33,358 nucleotides of DNA from Candidatus Atribacteria bacterium (GCA_029556475.1 JAKQEP010000153.1:1-33358); one strand, 5' to 3'; counted from the first letter of the stretch, positions 22,152-30,850 are shown. Numbers and translations: made by a program. Notes: generated from the letters alone by a model not told the origin.

Positions 22152-23042
22152 TTATTTTAATTTTGTTCCATCAAAAAGGTCATCAGAAAGCCCGGTATTT
22201 ACCTTCACCTCTACTGTCTCAATTGTGAATGAGCCCATTTCAGACATCATAGATTGCATCATCTCCCACATTTCTTCCCCTTCTTCTTTTACGTCCTCAC
22301 TCACTCCAGAGGTATCTATTTCTGTGGAGGTATTTGCGATTATCTTAAAGGGATGAATTATAGTTCCAACCTCTCGGTAATCTTCGAAGTCAGTTGTAGT
22401 AATGATATTCATAGCCATTCCTTCTGAATCAGATTTTATAATCATCTCCATACGTAGAGGCATCCAGGTTTTGCTGCTAAGCCATAACTTTCCGGTAGCT
22501 CCCTGAGGCCTATTTTCTTGCATTGCCGCAGCTTGTGCCTGCGAACTCATAACCTGCATAGCGTTATCAATCCGTAATATGTAGGTTTTTTCTCCATCAA
22601 TCATTTCTTCTCCCAAATATTCAGTTTTGGTTGAATCAATACTCTTCCAGTTCCAGAACTGTAATGGGTCTCCCTCTGCTATTTTACTTTCAACTTTCCC
22701 GGTAAGCGGGTTAGTTGACCAGCTATACTTTCCATCGTAAATAGAAACCATTTTCATTCCCATAACTTCTGTTTCAGTACGGGTCTTATAAATCTCTTCT
22801 CCGTCCACCTTTGCTTTTTTGTAATACATTTTTGTTTCACCAGCAATGGCACCTAGTCCTCCGCTCGGTTTCTGAATAACCATGTAATCATTAATTCCAG
22901 CCATCTGCTTGTCATAAGCCTTTTGCATATTATTGATGATTTCCTGCACACTTATTGCTGCCAGGCAGGGGTTGGATAAAAATGATATCAGAAATAAAGT
23001 TAAAACCCAGGTATAGATCTTTTTTACCTTTGCTCTAAACAT
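22152..23042 (-). CDS. LolA-like exported protein (outer-membrane lipoprotein-sorting domain)
   Basis: The 296-residue protein has a signal peptide (about residues 1-29, cleavage around CLA-A). The mature part is a half-barrel LolA/DUF4292-like fold: MVSIYDGKYSWSTNPLTGKVE, EYLGEEMIDGEKTYILRI, KLWLSSKTWMPLRMEM and a DFEDYREVGTIIHPFKI segment. Such proteins bind lipid or lipoprotein in the periplasm. A Met/Glu-rich run (EEMWEMMQSMMSEMG, residues 256-270) is unusual. AAGGAGGG precedes the ATG. It suggests a two-membrane envelope, though LolA-fold proteins also occur elsewhere. True LolA function is not claimed. Confidence 0.75.
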   Translation of the reverse strand: MFRAKVKKIYTWVLTLFLISFLSNPCLAAISVQEIINNMQKAYDKQMAGINDYMVIQKPSGGLGAIAGETKMYYKKAKVDGEEIYKTRTETEVMGMKMVSIYDGKYSWSTNPLTGKVESKIAEGDPLQFWNWKSIDSTKTEYLGEEMIDGEKTYILRIDNAMQVMSSQAQAAAMQENRPQGATGKLWLSSKTWMPLRMEMIIKSDSEGMAMNIITTTDFEDYREVGTIIHPFKIIANTSTEIDTSGVSEDVKEEGEEMWEMMQSMMSEMGSFTIETVEVKVNTGLSDDLFDGTKLK

Positions 23043-23151
23043 TTAACCCTCCTTTAAATTTTAACAACTATTTATAAAAACAGAAAGAATTTTGACTGAT
23101 ACTGTAAAAACTAAGAACTATTATATATTAGTATATTAGTGGTTTTTCTTA

Positions 23152-23180
23152 ATTATATAACCTTCTTTTTTGTTAATCAA
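23152..23180 (-). promoter_or_regulatory. promoter of the LolA-like gene
   Basis: On the minus strand TTGATT (23180-23175), a 17-base spacer and a perfect TATAAT (23157-23152). The start point would lie near 23145, about 100 bases before the ATG at 23042. Confidence 0.55.
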
Positions 23181-23274
23181 TATATTTTTGTTTTTGCTTC
23201 TATAGAAAAATTAAATAGCTGAAGTTACAGCAAATAGTTACCTGATAGATTTATCTGTTATAAACATAAAAAGT

Positions 23275-23859
23275 TTATGGCTGTACTAACAACACGCCTA
23301 AATTGAAAGCCTGTTCGAGATATTCTTTTTTATTCCTGGCTCCCTCCCCAAGATCAGATTCAGTAGCTAATAGGGTATCTAACAATTCAACATTGGCAAA
23401 ATATTTACTCCAGAGTCTAATGGAAACCAGCGCGGGTTCAGGGTTTTTAGATAAATTAGCCACCCAGATAAATATTCCTTTTTTTCTTTTCTCCAGCCTT
23501 GATATAAACCTTACTTTGCCATCGGGAAGTGCAATCATTTCCGCCAGGCAATTGGAACGATCAATGAGTAACTTGAGTTGTGCACTCATAGAACCAAAAT
23601 AGGCCGGGGCACCGATAACTAAAGCATCAGCATTTAGCAGAGCCTGGTAAATTTTGTCCATCCCATCGTGAAAAAAGCAATAATCCGGAGCAGGGAATCT
23701 GGTACAAGCCTGACAGGGTAAAATCTTAAGATCATTCAGGTATATTTTTTCAGTATCTGCTCCTGATGATTTAGCACCTTCCAGTGCTCTGCTCACCAGA
23801 GTATCGGTATTCATTCCCTTTCGAGGACTTCCAATAATTCCAACTACTTTTACTGTCAT
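23275..23859 (-). CDS. flavodoxin-like NAD(P)H-dependent FMN reductase (iron-sulfur flavoprotein relative)
   Basis: The 194-residue protein has the FMN phosphate loop GSPRKGMNT (10-18), the second flavin loop IGAPAYFGSMSAQLK (about 87-101) and a cysteine region CQACTRFPAPDYCFFHDGM. Iron-sulfur flavoproteins usually have C-x2-C-x2-C-x(4-7)-C. Here only Cys49, Cys52 and Cys61 remain, so the cluster may be absent or differently ligated. Probably a cytosolic electron carrier or reductase in an anaerobe. A strong AAGGAGGAAG precedes the ATG. It is downstream of fdhA with a 96-base gap that includes an operator-like inverted repeat. Confidence 0.8.
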   Translation of the reverse strand: MTVKVVGIIGSPRKGMNTDTLVSRALEGAKSSGADTEKIYLNDLKILPCQACTRFPAPDYCFFHDGMDKIYQALLNADALVIGAPAYFGSMSAQLKLLIDRSNCLAEMIALPDGKVRFISRLEKRKKGIFIWVANLSKNPEPALVSIRLWSKYFANVELLDTLLATESDLGEGARNKKEYLEQAFNLGVLLVQP

Positions 23860-23889
23860 ATAGGAACTTCCTCCTTATCAATTAATAAA

Positions 23890-23909
23890 CAAAATTCGCA
23901 CAAATTTTG
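23890..23909. promoter_or_regulatory. operator-like inverted repeat upstream of the flavoprotein gene
   Basis: CAAAATT at 23890-23896 and its complement AATTTTG at 23903-23909 flank a six-base centre, about 30 bases before the flavoprotein ATG. The size and symmetry fit a repressor site, but nothing identifies the protein. Confidence 0.35.
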
Positions 23910-23955
23910 ATTTATTCACTTATGTAATGATAATTCTGTTTTTTAAAGACAAATA

Positions 23956-26031
23956 TTATATTATTTTTTCAATTCTGGCAGCGCAAACCTTAAATTCAGG
24001 AATTTTGGCAACAGGGTCCACGGCTGCATTTGTTAATATATTTGCTGCTGCTTCTTCAAAATGAAAAGGAATAAATATTAAACCTTCTTTAACCTTATGA
24101 CCCACTCTCGCTTTAATTTCAATCTCCCCTCTCCTGGTTATTACTTTTACCATTTCACCATCACTGATTTTTAGTTTGCTGGCATCTTCCTGGGAGATTT
24201 CCACATATCCTTCCGGAACTCTTTCATTTAATGTCTTAGATCTTCTACTCATAGTTCCAGTATGGAAATGCCACAAGGTTCTCCCTGTAGAGAGTACCAA
24301 TGGATAATCTGAGTCGGGTAATTCTGCCGGCTCTTTAAAAAGAATCGGGGTAAAATAACCTTTACCTCTGCTGAATTTTCCCTCTTTATGTAAAAAAACA
24401 GTTCCGGGGTGAGATATATCGGGACAAGGCCACTGCAAGCCTTTTTCGTTTTGTTCCAGTCGTTCCCAGGTAATTCCGCCATATATAGGAGTAGTACGAT
24501 TTATTTCCGTTAATATTTCTTCTACATTTTTATAGTTAAGACCTGAATATCCCATTTTCTGTGCTATCATAGAAATGATTTGCCAGTCCGGTTTGGAATT
24601 GCCCACTGGCTCTATGGCCTTTCTCACCATCTGCACCCTTCTTTCTGTACTGGTAAAAGTGCCCTCTTTTTCTGCGAAAGAAACTGCCGGTAAAATTACT
24701 CTGGCCAATTCAGCAGTGGGAGTCATAAAAATATCCTGTACAATCAAAAATGTTTTTTGTAAAGCAGCTCTAACATGATTACTGTCCGGGTCGCTCATCA
24801 CGGGATTCTCACCCATTATATAAAGCATTTTTAACTCTCCCTGATATGCTGCATCAATCATTTCCACCACTGTTTGCCCAATTTGATCATCCATATCTTT
24901 TTCTTCAATACCCCATTCTAAGGCAAATTTATTACGTATTACAGGGTCTGTTACCGATTGATATCCGGTAAAGAGATTGGGCAAGGCACCCATATCACAG
25001 GCACCTTGAACATTATTCTGACCTCGTAGCGGGTTTACCCCCGTTGCCCATTTGCCAACATTTCCGCATAGCATCTGTAAATTAGCAGTACTTTTCACAT
25101 TGTCAACTCCGCTGGTATGCTGGGTAATTCCCATTGAATAAATTAAATAGGTCGTATCGGCATTGCCTATCATGCGAGCAGCCCTAATTATTTTGTCTTG
25201 AGGCACACCGGTGATGTGAGAGGCCCTTTCAGGAGACATTTTTAATATTTCTTCTTTAAATTCATCGAAGTTTTCACAATTTTGAGTAACAAAATCATGG
25301 TCGTAGAGTTTCTCATTGATTATCACATTCATTATTCCATTCAATAAAGCCACATCGGTACCAGGACGGTGTTGTAGGGCAACTCCCCCATTATCTTCCG
25401 CTAATTCCGATAATGGTATAGTTCGGGGGTCAGCAACTATCAATTTTCCTCCCTTTTTCAGTGCCTCTAATACCCTGGTCCCGATTAAAGGATGCTGCTC
25501 ATTGGTATTTGAACCAATTACAAAAATAACCTGGGCATCGGGTATTTCATCAATAGAGTTAGTCATAGCACCAGAACCAAAAGCCGCTCCCAGGCCTACT
25601 ACTGTGGCAGAATGACACAATCGGGCACAATGGTCAATATTGTTGGTCTTTAAAACTGCTCGGGCAAATTTCTGCATAACATAATTCTCTTCGTTGGTAC
25701 ATTTAGCCGAACTAAAACATCCTATGATTCTTCTGTTATCCGGATTTTCACTCATTACTCTTTTGATATAATTTGCAATATAATCTATAGCCTCTTCCCA
25801 GCTTACTTTTTCCCATTTTCCGTTTTCACTTTTGACAAGAGGATCTGTTAAGCGGTCCGGGTGGTTAATAAATTCATGTACATTCCATCCCTTAATACAT
25901 AACTTACCTTTGCCCGGGTTAAATTCAGGAGGCATAACTGGTCTGGTATCCACCACTTTTCCATTTAAAGTTTTTAGCCATAATTGGCAGCCGGTTCCAC
26001 AATATACACAGGTAGTTTTGACTTTTTCCAT
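23956..26031 (-). CDS. fdhA: formate dehydrogenase alpha subunit, Cys-type molybdopterin oxidoreductase
   Basis: The 691-residue enzyme of the DMSO-reductase superfamily binds one [4Fe-4S] through Cys8, Cys11, Cys15 and Cys45, then the bis-pyranopterin Mo or W cofactor. The formate-dehydrogenase signature NNIDHCARLCHSATVVGLG is complete: Cys139 sits where selenocysteine often occurs and His140 follows. The C-terminal dinucleotide-binding domain is present (STGRTLWHFHTGTMSRRS). Length matches catalytic-only FdhF/FdhA forms without extra ferredoxin domains, and there is no Tat signal, so it is cytoplasmic. AGGAGG sits before the ATG. It follows hdrB by nine bases, so the electron partner is probably HdrBC. 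Use of formate rather than another small acid is the best reading of the signature. Confidence 0.9.
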   Translation of the reverse strand: MEKVKTTCVYCGTGCQLWLKTLNGKVVDTRPVMPPEFNPGKGKLCIKGWNVHEFINHPDRLTDPLVKSENGKWEKVSWEEAIDYIANYIKRVMSENPDNRRIIGCFSSAKCTNEENYVMQKFARAVLKTNNIDHCARLCHSATVVGLGAAFGSGAMTNSIDEIPDAQVIFVIGSNTNEQHPLIGTRVLEALKKGGKLIVADPRTIPLSELAEDNGGVALQHRPGTDVALLNGIMNVIINEKLYDHDFVTQNCENFDEFKEEILKMSPERASHITGVPQDKIIRAARMIGNADTTYLIYSMGITQHTSGVDNVKSTANLQMLCGNVGKWATGVNPLRGQNNVQGACDMGALPNLFTGYQSVTDPVIRNKFALEWGIEEKDMDDQIGQTVVEMIDAAYQGELKMLYIMGENPVMSDPDSNHVRAALQKTFLIVQDIFMTPTAELARVILPAVSFAEKEGTFTSTERRVQMVRKAIEPVGNSKPDWQIISMIAQKMGYSGLNYKNVEEILTEINRTTPIYGGITWERLEQNEKGLQWPCPDISHPGTVFLHKEGKFSRGKGYFTPILFKEPAELPDSDYPLVLSTGRTLWHFHTGTMSRRSKTLNERVPEGYVEISQEDASKLKISDGEMVKVITRRGEIEIKARVGHKVKEGLIFIPFHFEEAAANILTNAAVDPVAKIPEFKVCAARIEKII

Positions 26032-26040
26032 TTCTTCCTC

Positions 26041-26922
26041 CTAAACCTTTTCCTTAACCGGAGTTTTTATACGATGCAGATTGTAACCAATTTCCTCAAA
26101 AGAGCGACCCATAGCTAAAGCTAAAAGTTCAATAGCATACAAAACTGGAATGGGATTTTCTTTTAACTGCGGGTTTTCCCGGGAAGCAATAAATTGCCCC
26201 AGATCAAACTGATTAAAACAAGCCGGGCAGGCAGTACTGATAAATTGCGCCCCGGAAAGCTGAACATCAATGATTTTATTTTGAATACATTGATTGGAAG
26301 CCTCTTTGTTACCAGCCAGACTGAGAGATACGCCACAGCAATCAATCTTTGATAGATAGTCAATTGGAGTAGCTCCTAGAGCAGCAATGAATTGGTCATA
26401 AAACTCCGGATCTACGGGGTTATCAAATTTTAGTATTTCATTGGGCATCAGAAGATGACATCCGGGATGGCCAGCAATCTTAAAACCGCTCAAAGGATTC
26501 TTAATCATCTGTTTAAGGTTATCCAATCCGATATCTTCTTTTAAGACCTGTAAAAAATGTTTTACCTCAATAATACCCTTAAACTCTCTGCCAATATCTT
26601 TTAATACCTCATTTACCTTGCTTTTAAGTTCGGGATTATTTTTCAGTTTATAATTTACAATTCCCAGAGTATTTTCACACCCATTGCACAAGGTCATAAT
26701 ATTCATATTTTTTTCCTCCGCAATGGTAATATTTCTGGCAGCTGAAACCATCCAGAAATACTGATTGGCTCCCTGAAGTCTTATAGGGTCAGGACAACAG
26801 GTAAATTCATCACTCACCGACAAATTAATGCCTATTTCAGGTAAAATCTCTAAAGTTAGTTTTTCAATATTTGGCAAATTAGCCGGAATAGTACATCCTT
26901 TAAAAAATAAATAATTTATCAT
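26041..26922 (-). CDS. hdrB: heterodisulfide reductase subunit B-like protein (double CCG domain)
   Basis: The 293-residue protein has two complete cysteine-rich CCG motifs. The first is Cys10, Cys42-Cys43, Cys79, Cys82 (C-x31-CC-x35-C-x2-C). The second is Cys155, Cys195-Cys196, Cys232, Cys235 (C-x39-CC-x35-C-x2-C). In HdrB these bind the unusual noncubane [4Fe-4S] clusters that reduce heterodisulfides. No CoM-CoB chemistry is expected in a bacterium, so the disulfide or acceptor is unknown. The ATG shares one base with the hdrC stop, indicating coupled translation. Confidence 0.9.
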   Translation of the reverse strand: MINYLFFKGCTIPANLPNIEKLTLEILPEIGINLSVSDEFTCCPDPIRLQGANQYFWMVSAARNITIAEEKNMNIMTLCNGCENTLGIVNYKLKNNPELKSKVNEVLKDIGREFKGIIEVKHFLQVLKEDIGLDNLKQMIKNPLSGFKIAGHPGCHLLMPNEILKFDNPVDPEFYDQFIAALGATPIDYLSKIDCCGVSLSLAGNKEASNQCIQNKIIDVQLSGAQFISTACPACFNQFDLGQFIASRENPQLKENPIPVLYAIELLALAMGRSFEEIGYNLHRIKTPVKEKV

Positions 26923-27407
26923 TAGTTATTACCCTTTCCTCTCACTAAACCAGTTTTATCGGCTAATATGTTCAATTCTTTAATGGCTCTTTCATTTTTC
27001 TCTATTTCTGTCAATCCAGCTCGTTTTCGTGCGGCATTGCTAAATTTAATATTGTAAACTGTCCCCTCCTGTAATAGTTGTTCCATCAAACGATAGACTA
27101 TCTCCGGAGCATATCCTTCCCGGTAAGATTTTTCCTTTAAATTGGTAAAGGCATCTGTGGGATTAGTATCCTGAGGACAGGTGATAACACACTTTTCGCA
27201 GGCACAACACATCCAGACATCGTTTAGAGCCTCTGATTTTTCTGCTTCAAAAAGATGTGTTACAAATGAGTTTTCCTGATTATATTTCTTCACATATTGA
27301 GTAATAGGGCAAAATTTAGAACAGGTAGAACATTTAAAACAAACCTCAATTGCTTTATTTTTTTTCAAAATTTCATTTTTTTCATATTGTAAGCGTAATA
27401 CCTTCAT
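26922..27407 (-). CDS. hdrC: heterodisulfide reductase subunit C-like ferredoxin protein
   Basis: The 161-residue protein has two [4Fe-4S] motifs: CFKCSTCSKFCP (Cys23, 26, 29, 33) and CCACEKCVITCP (Cys67, 70, 73, 77). This is the HdrC pattern that feeds electrons to HdrB. It is first gene of hdrC-hdrB-fdhA, with AGGAGATG three bases before the ATG. The C-terminal 80 residues are helical and variable, as in HdrC. No HdrA (flavin) gene is in the window, so electrons may pass directly between FdhA and HdrC or through a partner coded elsewhere. Confidence 0.9.
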   Translation of the reverse strand: MKVLRLQYEKNEILKKNKAIEVCFKCSTCSKFCPITQYVKKYNQENSFVTHLFEAEKSEALNDVWMCCACEKCVITCPQDTNPTDAFTNLKEKSYREGYAPEIVYRLMEQLLQEGTVYNIKFSNAARKRAGLTEIEKNERAIKELNILADKTGLVRGKGNN

Positions 27408-27496
27408 TTACATCTCCTATTATAGAAAATAATTGTTTTTACCATCGGTGGCAGTGTAATCTTATACTTATTTAATCTAGAATATTATATTTTAAA

Positions 27497-28957
27497 TCAA
27501 TTTTCTACATGTCTCCATATCCAATCACTGATAAATTCTAACACACGGGGTGAAATGGTTTCTTCAATACGGCCATATTCATCAGGCGAACCTGTTTGGG
27601 CAGTCTGGAAAAGATGATTTAGACCAGAAAATTCCTTTACCGTAAAATCCTTATTGCCTCCTTTTATTAAAGCACTTTCTGTTGCTTTAAGGTTTTCCAC
27701 AGATGGTACCTGCAGGTCTTTCCCACCATATAAAGCCAGCACGGGGCATTTAACCATACTTAATGCTGGTCCTGGGTCATAAGTAAGGAAGTATTTAAAC
27801 CATGGGGATAGTAGACTTTGCTGTTGTGCATTCAGATATGCCTCAATGTCACCAATTCTATCCTTTTCTTCCTTACTTAATTCATTAACATGGTCCATAA
27901 GTATCTGGTGGAGTTTTTCAGCTAATATCTTTTCATTTTCTTCCGTTTTTATTAAAGAATATACTCTTTTATTGTAGTTCTCATTTCCGATAATTTCTTC
28001 TTCACTTGAGCCTCTTACCCTGGATATCAAGGCACTCTGTTGATGTAAAATTTCCTCTCCTGTTAACCCTGGTCCGGCCATTAAAATAATAAAAGCTACT
28101 TCTGATGACTGCATGGCAACCATCGGTGCAATCAATCCCCCTTCGCTGTGGCCAATAAGCCCCATTTGCCGTGTATTTATCTCTTTCCTGGTTTTAAGAT
28201 AGGCAATGGCAGCCAGGACATCTGTAGCAAAATCTTCGCTGGTAGCCAGAGTGAAGTTTCCACCAGATTCCCCTACTCCTCTATCATCAAACCTTAGCAC
28301 TGCAACCCCCCGACGGGTTAAATAATCTGCCAGTACCAGAAAGGGGCGATGACCAAATACTGTTTCATTTCTGTCCTGAGGGCCGGAACCGCTAATCAAT
28401 ATGGCTGCGGTAAATGGTCCGCCTTCGGCGGGAAAGGTCAGAGTTCCCGCCAGAACAATTCCAGCAGTTTTATTTTCATATTTAACTTCTTCTTCAATAT
28501 AAGGATAGGGTTTTATCGGCTCCTGGGGCCTTTTTATCTCTATTGCTTTTTCTGCACGCTGTAGTAAAAGTTTAAATGACATTCCCGATTGCTGCCAGAT
28601 TCCATCAATCAGGGTGAAATCTTCATTAACCTTACCCTGGAAAGTACCACCTATTGATTGAACTTGCAGGTTTAAATCATTTTCTTTTAAAGTAACCCGG
28701 TCAACTCCAATTTCAGTTACCCCCTGATCCGGACTATCCATAGTGGCAATTAATTTCCCCTCTGTAGTTGCTGAAATATGAAAAACAATACTGAGCTCAA
28801 TTCCAGGAATCTGAAGTCTTCCTTCCCAAATGCCTTCAATACCAGGTTTAATATTCTCTCCTAAAATATCCTCTTGCTGTGCTGAAGCTAAGAGAAACAT
28901 TGCACTTAAAAAAAAGAAAGAGAGGAAGGTAAATATCCTGAACAAATTTTTGCTCAT
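27497..28957 (-). CDS. secreted alpha/beta hydrolase
   Basis: The 486-residue protein has a signal peptide (about 1-26), a beta-rich N-terminal domain (about 40-135, starting GIWEGRLQIPG) and an alpha/beta hydrolase domain. The oxyanion region is ISGSGPQDRNE (188-198) and the nucleophile is in GHSEGG (Ser271). Asp414 in GGKDLQVP and His448 in GLNHLFQ complete the catalytic triad. The family includes periplasmic esterases and X-Pro-type hydrolases; the substrate is unknown. The two-domain arrangement is common in secreted bacterial hydrolases. It lies after the SIMPL gene with a 182-base gap in which I found no clear terminator. Confidence 0.85.
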   Translation of the reverse strand: MSKNLFRIFTFLSFFFLSAMFLLASAQQEDILGENIKPGIEGIWEGRLQIPGIELSIVFHISATTEGKLIATMDSPDQGVTEIGVDRVTLKENDLNLQVQSIGGTFQGKVNEDFTLIDGIWQQSGMSFKLLLQRAEKAIEIKRPQEPIKPYPYIEEEVKYENKTAGIVLAGTLTFPAEGGPFTAAILISGSGPQDRNETVFGHRPFLVLADYLTRRGVAVLRFDDRGVGESGGNFTLATSEDFATDVLAAIAYLKTRKEINTRQMGLIGHSEGGLIAPMVAMQSSEVAFIILMAGPGLTGEEILHQQSALISRVRGSSEEEIIGNENYNKRVYSLIKTEENEKILAEKLHQILMDHVNELSKEEKDRIGDIEAYLNAQQQSLLSPWFKYFLTYDPGPALSMVKCPVLALYGGKDLQVPSVENLKATESALIKGGNKDFTVKEFSGLNHLFQTAQTGSPDEYGRIEETISPRVLEFISDWIWRHVEN

Positions 28958-29139
28958 CTTTAATTAATCCTTTTAAATATTTCCCTTAATTTTGACTATT
29001 ATTTAATTTAATTAGACATCTTTTTAATCGTATTTATATTTATTAGTTCAGAATTAAATATTAAATATCATGAATGAGAAAAACAGATGTATTGCTGATA
29101 CGCTTAATATGGAATAAGGCATAAGAAGTGGTGGGGTTT

Positions 29140-29874
29140 TTATTCGATTAAAAAGTTGGCGTGAACAGTCACTTTAATCTCCTTTTTCCGGGATGCAGTG
29201 TTGTACATTCCATAACTTTCTACCTCAGTAGAATATGGTTCAATAATCTGGAAAACACCTGCCTGGGACCAGATCATTTTCCCGGCTTTATGATTGCTCT
29301 CCTTTAAAATCATATCTGCCCTTTCCCGTGCATTTCTGGTGGCTAATTCCAATAAATCTTTTTTCATATCATCAATTTTGGAGTAAAAATATTCTAAAGA
29401 TGAAGTCTGGAAAAAGATTTCCTGATCTAAAAGTTCATCCGGATTTAGGGCTAAAGTCTCAATAGCCTCAATTTCTGTAGAGATTATAAAAAGTGACTGA
29501 TTTAAGGTGTAACCCGTCATCTCCCCCTCCCGGCCCCATCGGTTATAACTAGAAATGGGGTTAATGTTTATATCATCATTTGATATTCCTTTATTTACCA
29601 ATATATCGATTAATTTTTTTCTCTTTAGCTGAATATTTCGGTAACCATCTATAACATTATGCAAATCAGTGCTTTCCTCCAGAGTTAAATTCCATTTCAC
29701 AATATCTGATTCAAATCCTTGCGTCGCAGCACCTAATACCTGAACATAATCACGGCTGCTTCTGGTTTGATAAAAGAAGAATCCAAATACTAGTGCGGCT
29801 AAAACAATAGATATTCCCATTATCAGGAATGCAGCTGTATAATTATTAGATTGAAAATTTTTCTCCTTTACCAC
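29140..29874 (-). CDS. SIMPL domain protein (DUF541), membrane-anchored
   Basis: The 244-residue protein has an N-terminal transmembrane helix (about residues 14-35) and a SIMPL/DUF541 domain (VQVLGAATQGFESDIVKWNLTLE... to IKVTVHANFLIE). The domain is named after a mouse signalling protein. Bacterial members sit in the envelope and some are linked to oxidative stress. It begins with GTG at 29874, supported by AGGAGG six bases upstream. It starts 23 bases after msrA, and the shared direction suggests an envelope-repair unit. Confidence 0.85.
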   Translation of the reverse strand: MVKEKNFQSNNYTAAFLIMGISIVLAALVFGFFFYQTRSSRDYVQVLGAATQGFESDIVKWNLTLEESTDLHNVIDGYRNIQLKRKKLIDILVNKGISNDDININPISSYNRWGREGEMTGYTLNQSLFIISTEIEAIETLALNPDELLDQEIFFQTSSLEYFYSKIDDMKKDLLELATRNARERADMILKESNHKAGKMIWSQAGVFQIIEPYSTEVESYGMYNTASRKKEIKVTVHANFLIE

Positions 29875-29897
29875 TTTACTCCTCCTTTTTCCTGTTA

Positions 29898-30437
29898 CTA
29901 TTTAAGGTATTCTTTACATTCTTTGACAAATTTTTTTATCTTGGGTCCTACCACAAACTGACAATAGCTATTATGGGGATTATTCTCATAATAATCCTGG
30001 TGATATTCTTCTGCCGGATAGAATTCTATAAAAGGAACTATTTCTGTTACAATAGAATCGTGCCATATATGGGCATCCTGTAAATCTTTTTTTGAACTTT
30101 CAGCAATTTCTTTCTGTTTTTCATTATGATAAAAAATCATTGAACGATATTGAGACCCTACATCATTGCCCTGTCGATTATGGGTGGTGGGATTGTGAAT
30201 TTTCCAGAATATTTTTAATATCTCATCATAGGAAATAATTTCAGGATTAAAAATTATTTGAATTGCCTCAGCATGGCCGGTTCTATCAGAACAGACCTGT
30301 TCATAGGTTGGATTTTTTATATTACCACCACTATAACCGGAAACAACTTCCAGAACACCCTTTACTCTTTTATAAATTGCCTCCAGACACCAAAAACAAC
30401 CACCAGCTAAAGTAGCTACTTCTTTTTTCTCCTCCAT
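29898..30437 (-). CDS. msrA: peptide-methionine (S)-S-oxide reductase
   Basis: The 179-residue MsrA carries the catalytic GGCFWCLEA motif (Cys14 nucleophile, Cys17), the VSGYSGG segment, and [19 protein letters not shown] with substrate-binding residues. It reduces methionine-S-sulfoxide in proteins. There is no signal peptide, so it is cytosolic. Length is typical. No msrB is next to it. The ribosome binding site is weak (GGGAATAAG). Confidence 0.94.
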   Translation of the reverse strand: MEEKKEVATLAGGCFWCLEAIYKRVKGVLEVVSGYSGGNIKNPTYEQVCSDRTGHAEAIQIIFNPEIISYDEILKIFWKIHNPTTHNRQGNDVGSQYRSMIFYHNEKQKEIAESSKKDLQDAHIWHDSIVTEIVPFIEFYPAEEYHQDYYENNPHNSYCQFVVGPKIKKFVKECKEYLK

Positions 30438-30531
30438 TTTACACTTATTCCCGTCTTATTATTTAGATATCATAATTATACCAATAAAAAGGATTAAATA
30501 GAATCATATATTTATCTAACATTTATTATCT

Positions 30532-30789
30532 TTAACCACCACCCATAGGAGGATAAATTTTAATTACATCCCCATCTTGCAGGTTGCGTTCTATCTCATG
30601 GAAAGGAATAACTTTTTCATTTACGATTACCATACTGATACCATCCATAGCTCTTTTATGCTTGATATTTTCCTGTAAGAAATCCTTAATGGTCATTTGT
30701 TTTGAAATTTCTTTTAACAAACCTTCACTATCTTGATAACCATCTATATAGTTTTTCAAATTAGAATATACAATCAACTTTACCTTCAT
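30532..30789 (-). CDS. MoaD/ThiS family ubiquitin-like sulfur carrier protein
   Basis: An 85-residue protein with a beta-grasp pattern (MKVKLIVYSNLKNYI...VIVNEKVIPFHEIERNLQDGDVIKIYPP) and a C-terminal Gly-Gly-Gly tail (PMGGG). MoaD and ThiS end in Gly-Gly, which is adenylated and thiocarboxylated. I start it at ATG 30789, five bases after GGAG, rather than the ATG at 30801. It may serve molybdopterin synthesis for the formate dehydrogenase or another sulfur transfer; there is no activating MoeB/ThiF gene nearby. It precedes msrA by 94 bases. Confidence 0.8.
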   Translation of the reverse strand: MKVKLIVYSNLKNYIDGYQDSEGLLKEISKQMTIKDFLQENIKHKRAMDGISMVIVNEKVIPFHEIERNLQDGDVIKIYPPMGGG

Positions 30790-30822
30790 TCCTTCTCCCA
30801 TTTAATAGTATTAATTCTTTAA

Positions 30823-30850
30823 TTTTTATAATGTGATTTTTATAATGTGA
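30823..30850. repeat. 14-bp perfect tandem repeat upstream of the MoaD-like gene
   Basis: The unit TTTTTATAATGTGA occurs twice, head to tail, at 30823-30836 and 30837-30850. On the minus strand it gives two copies of TCACATTATAAAAA, a possible doubled binding site or -10-like element 34 bases before the gene start. Confidence 0.6.

Noticed and set aside
25590-25650. Selenocysteine in formate dehydrogenase
   Set aside because: The codon at the active-site position encodes Cys139 (no in-frame TGA), so no recoding is needed.
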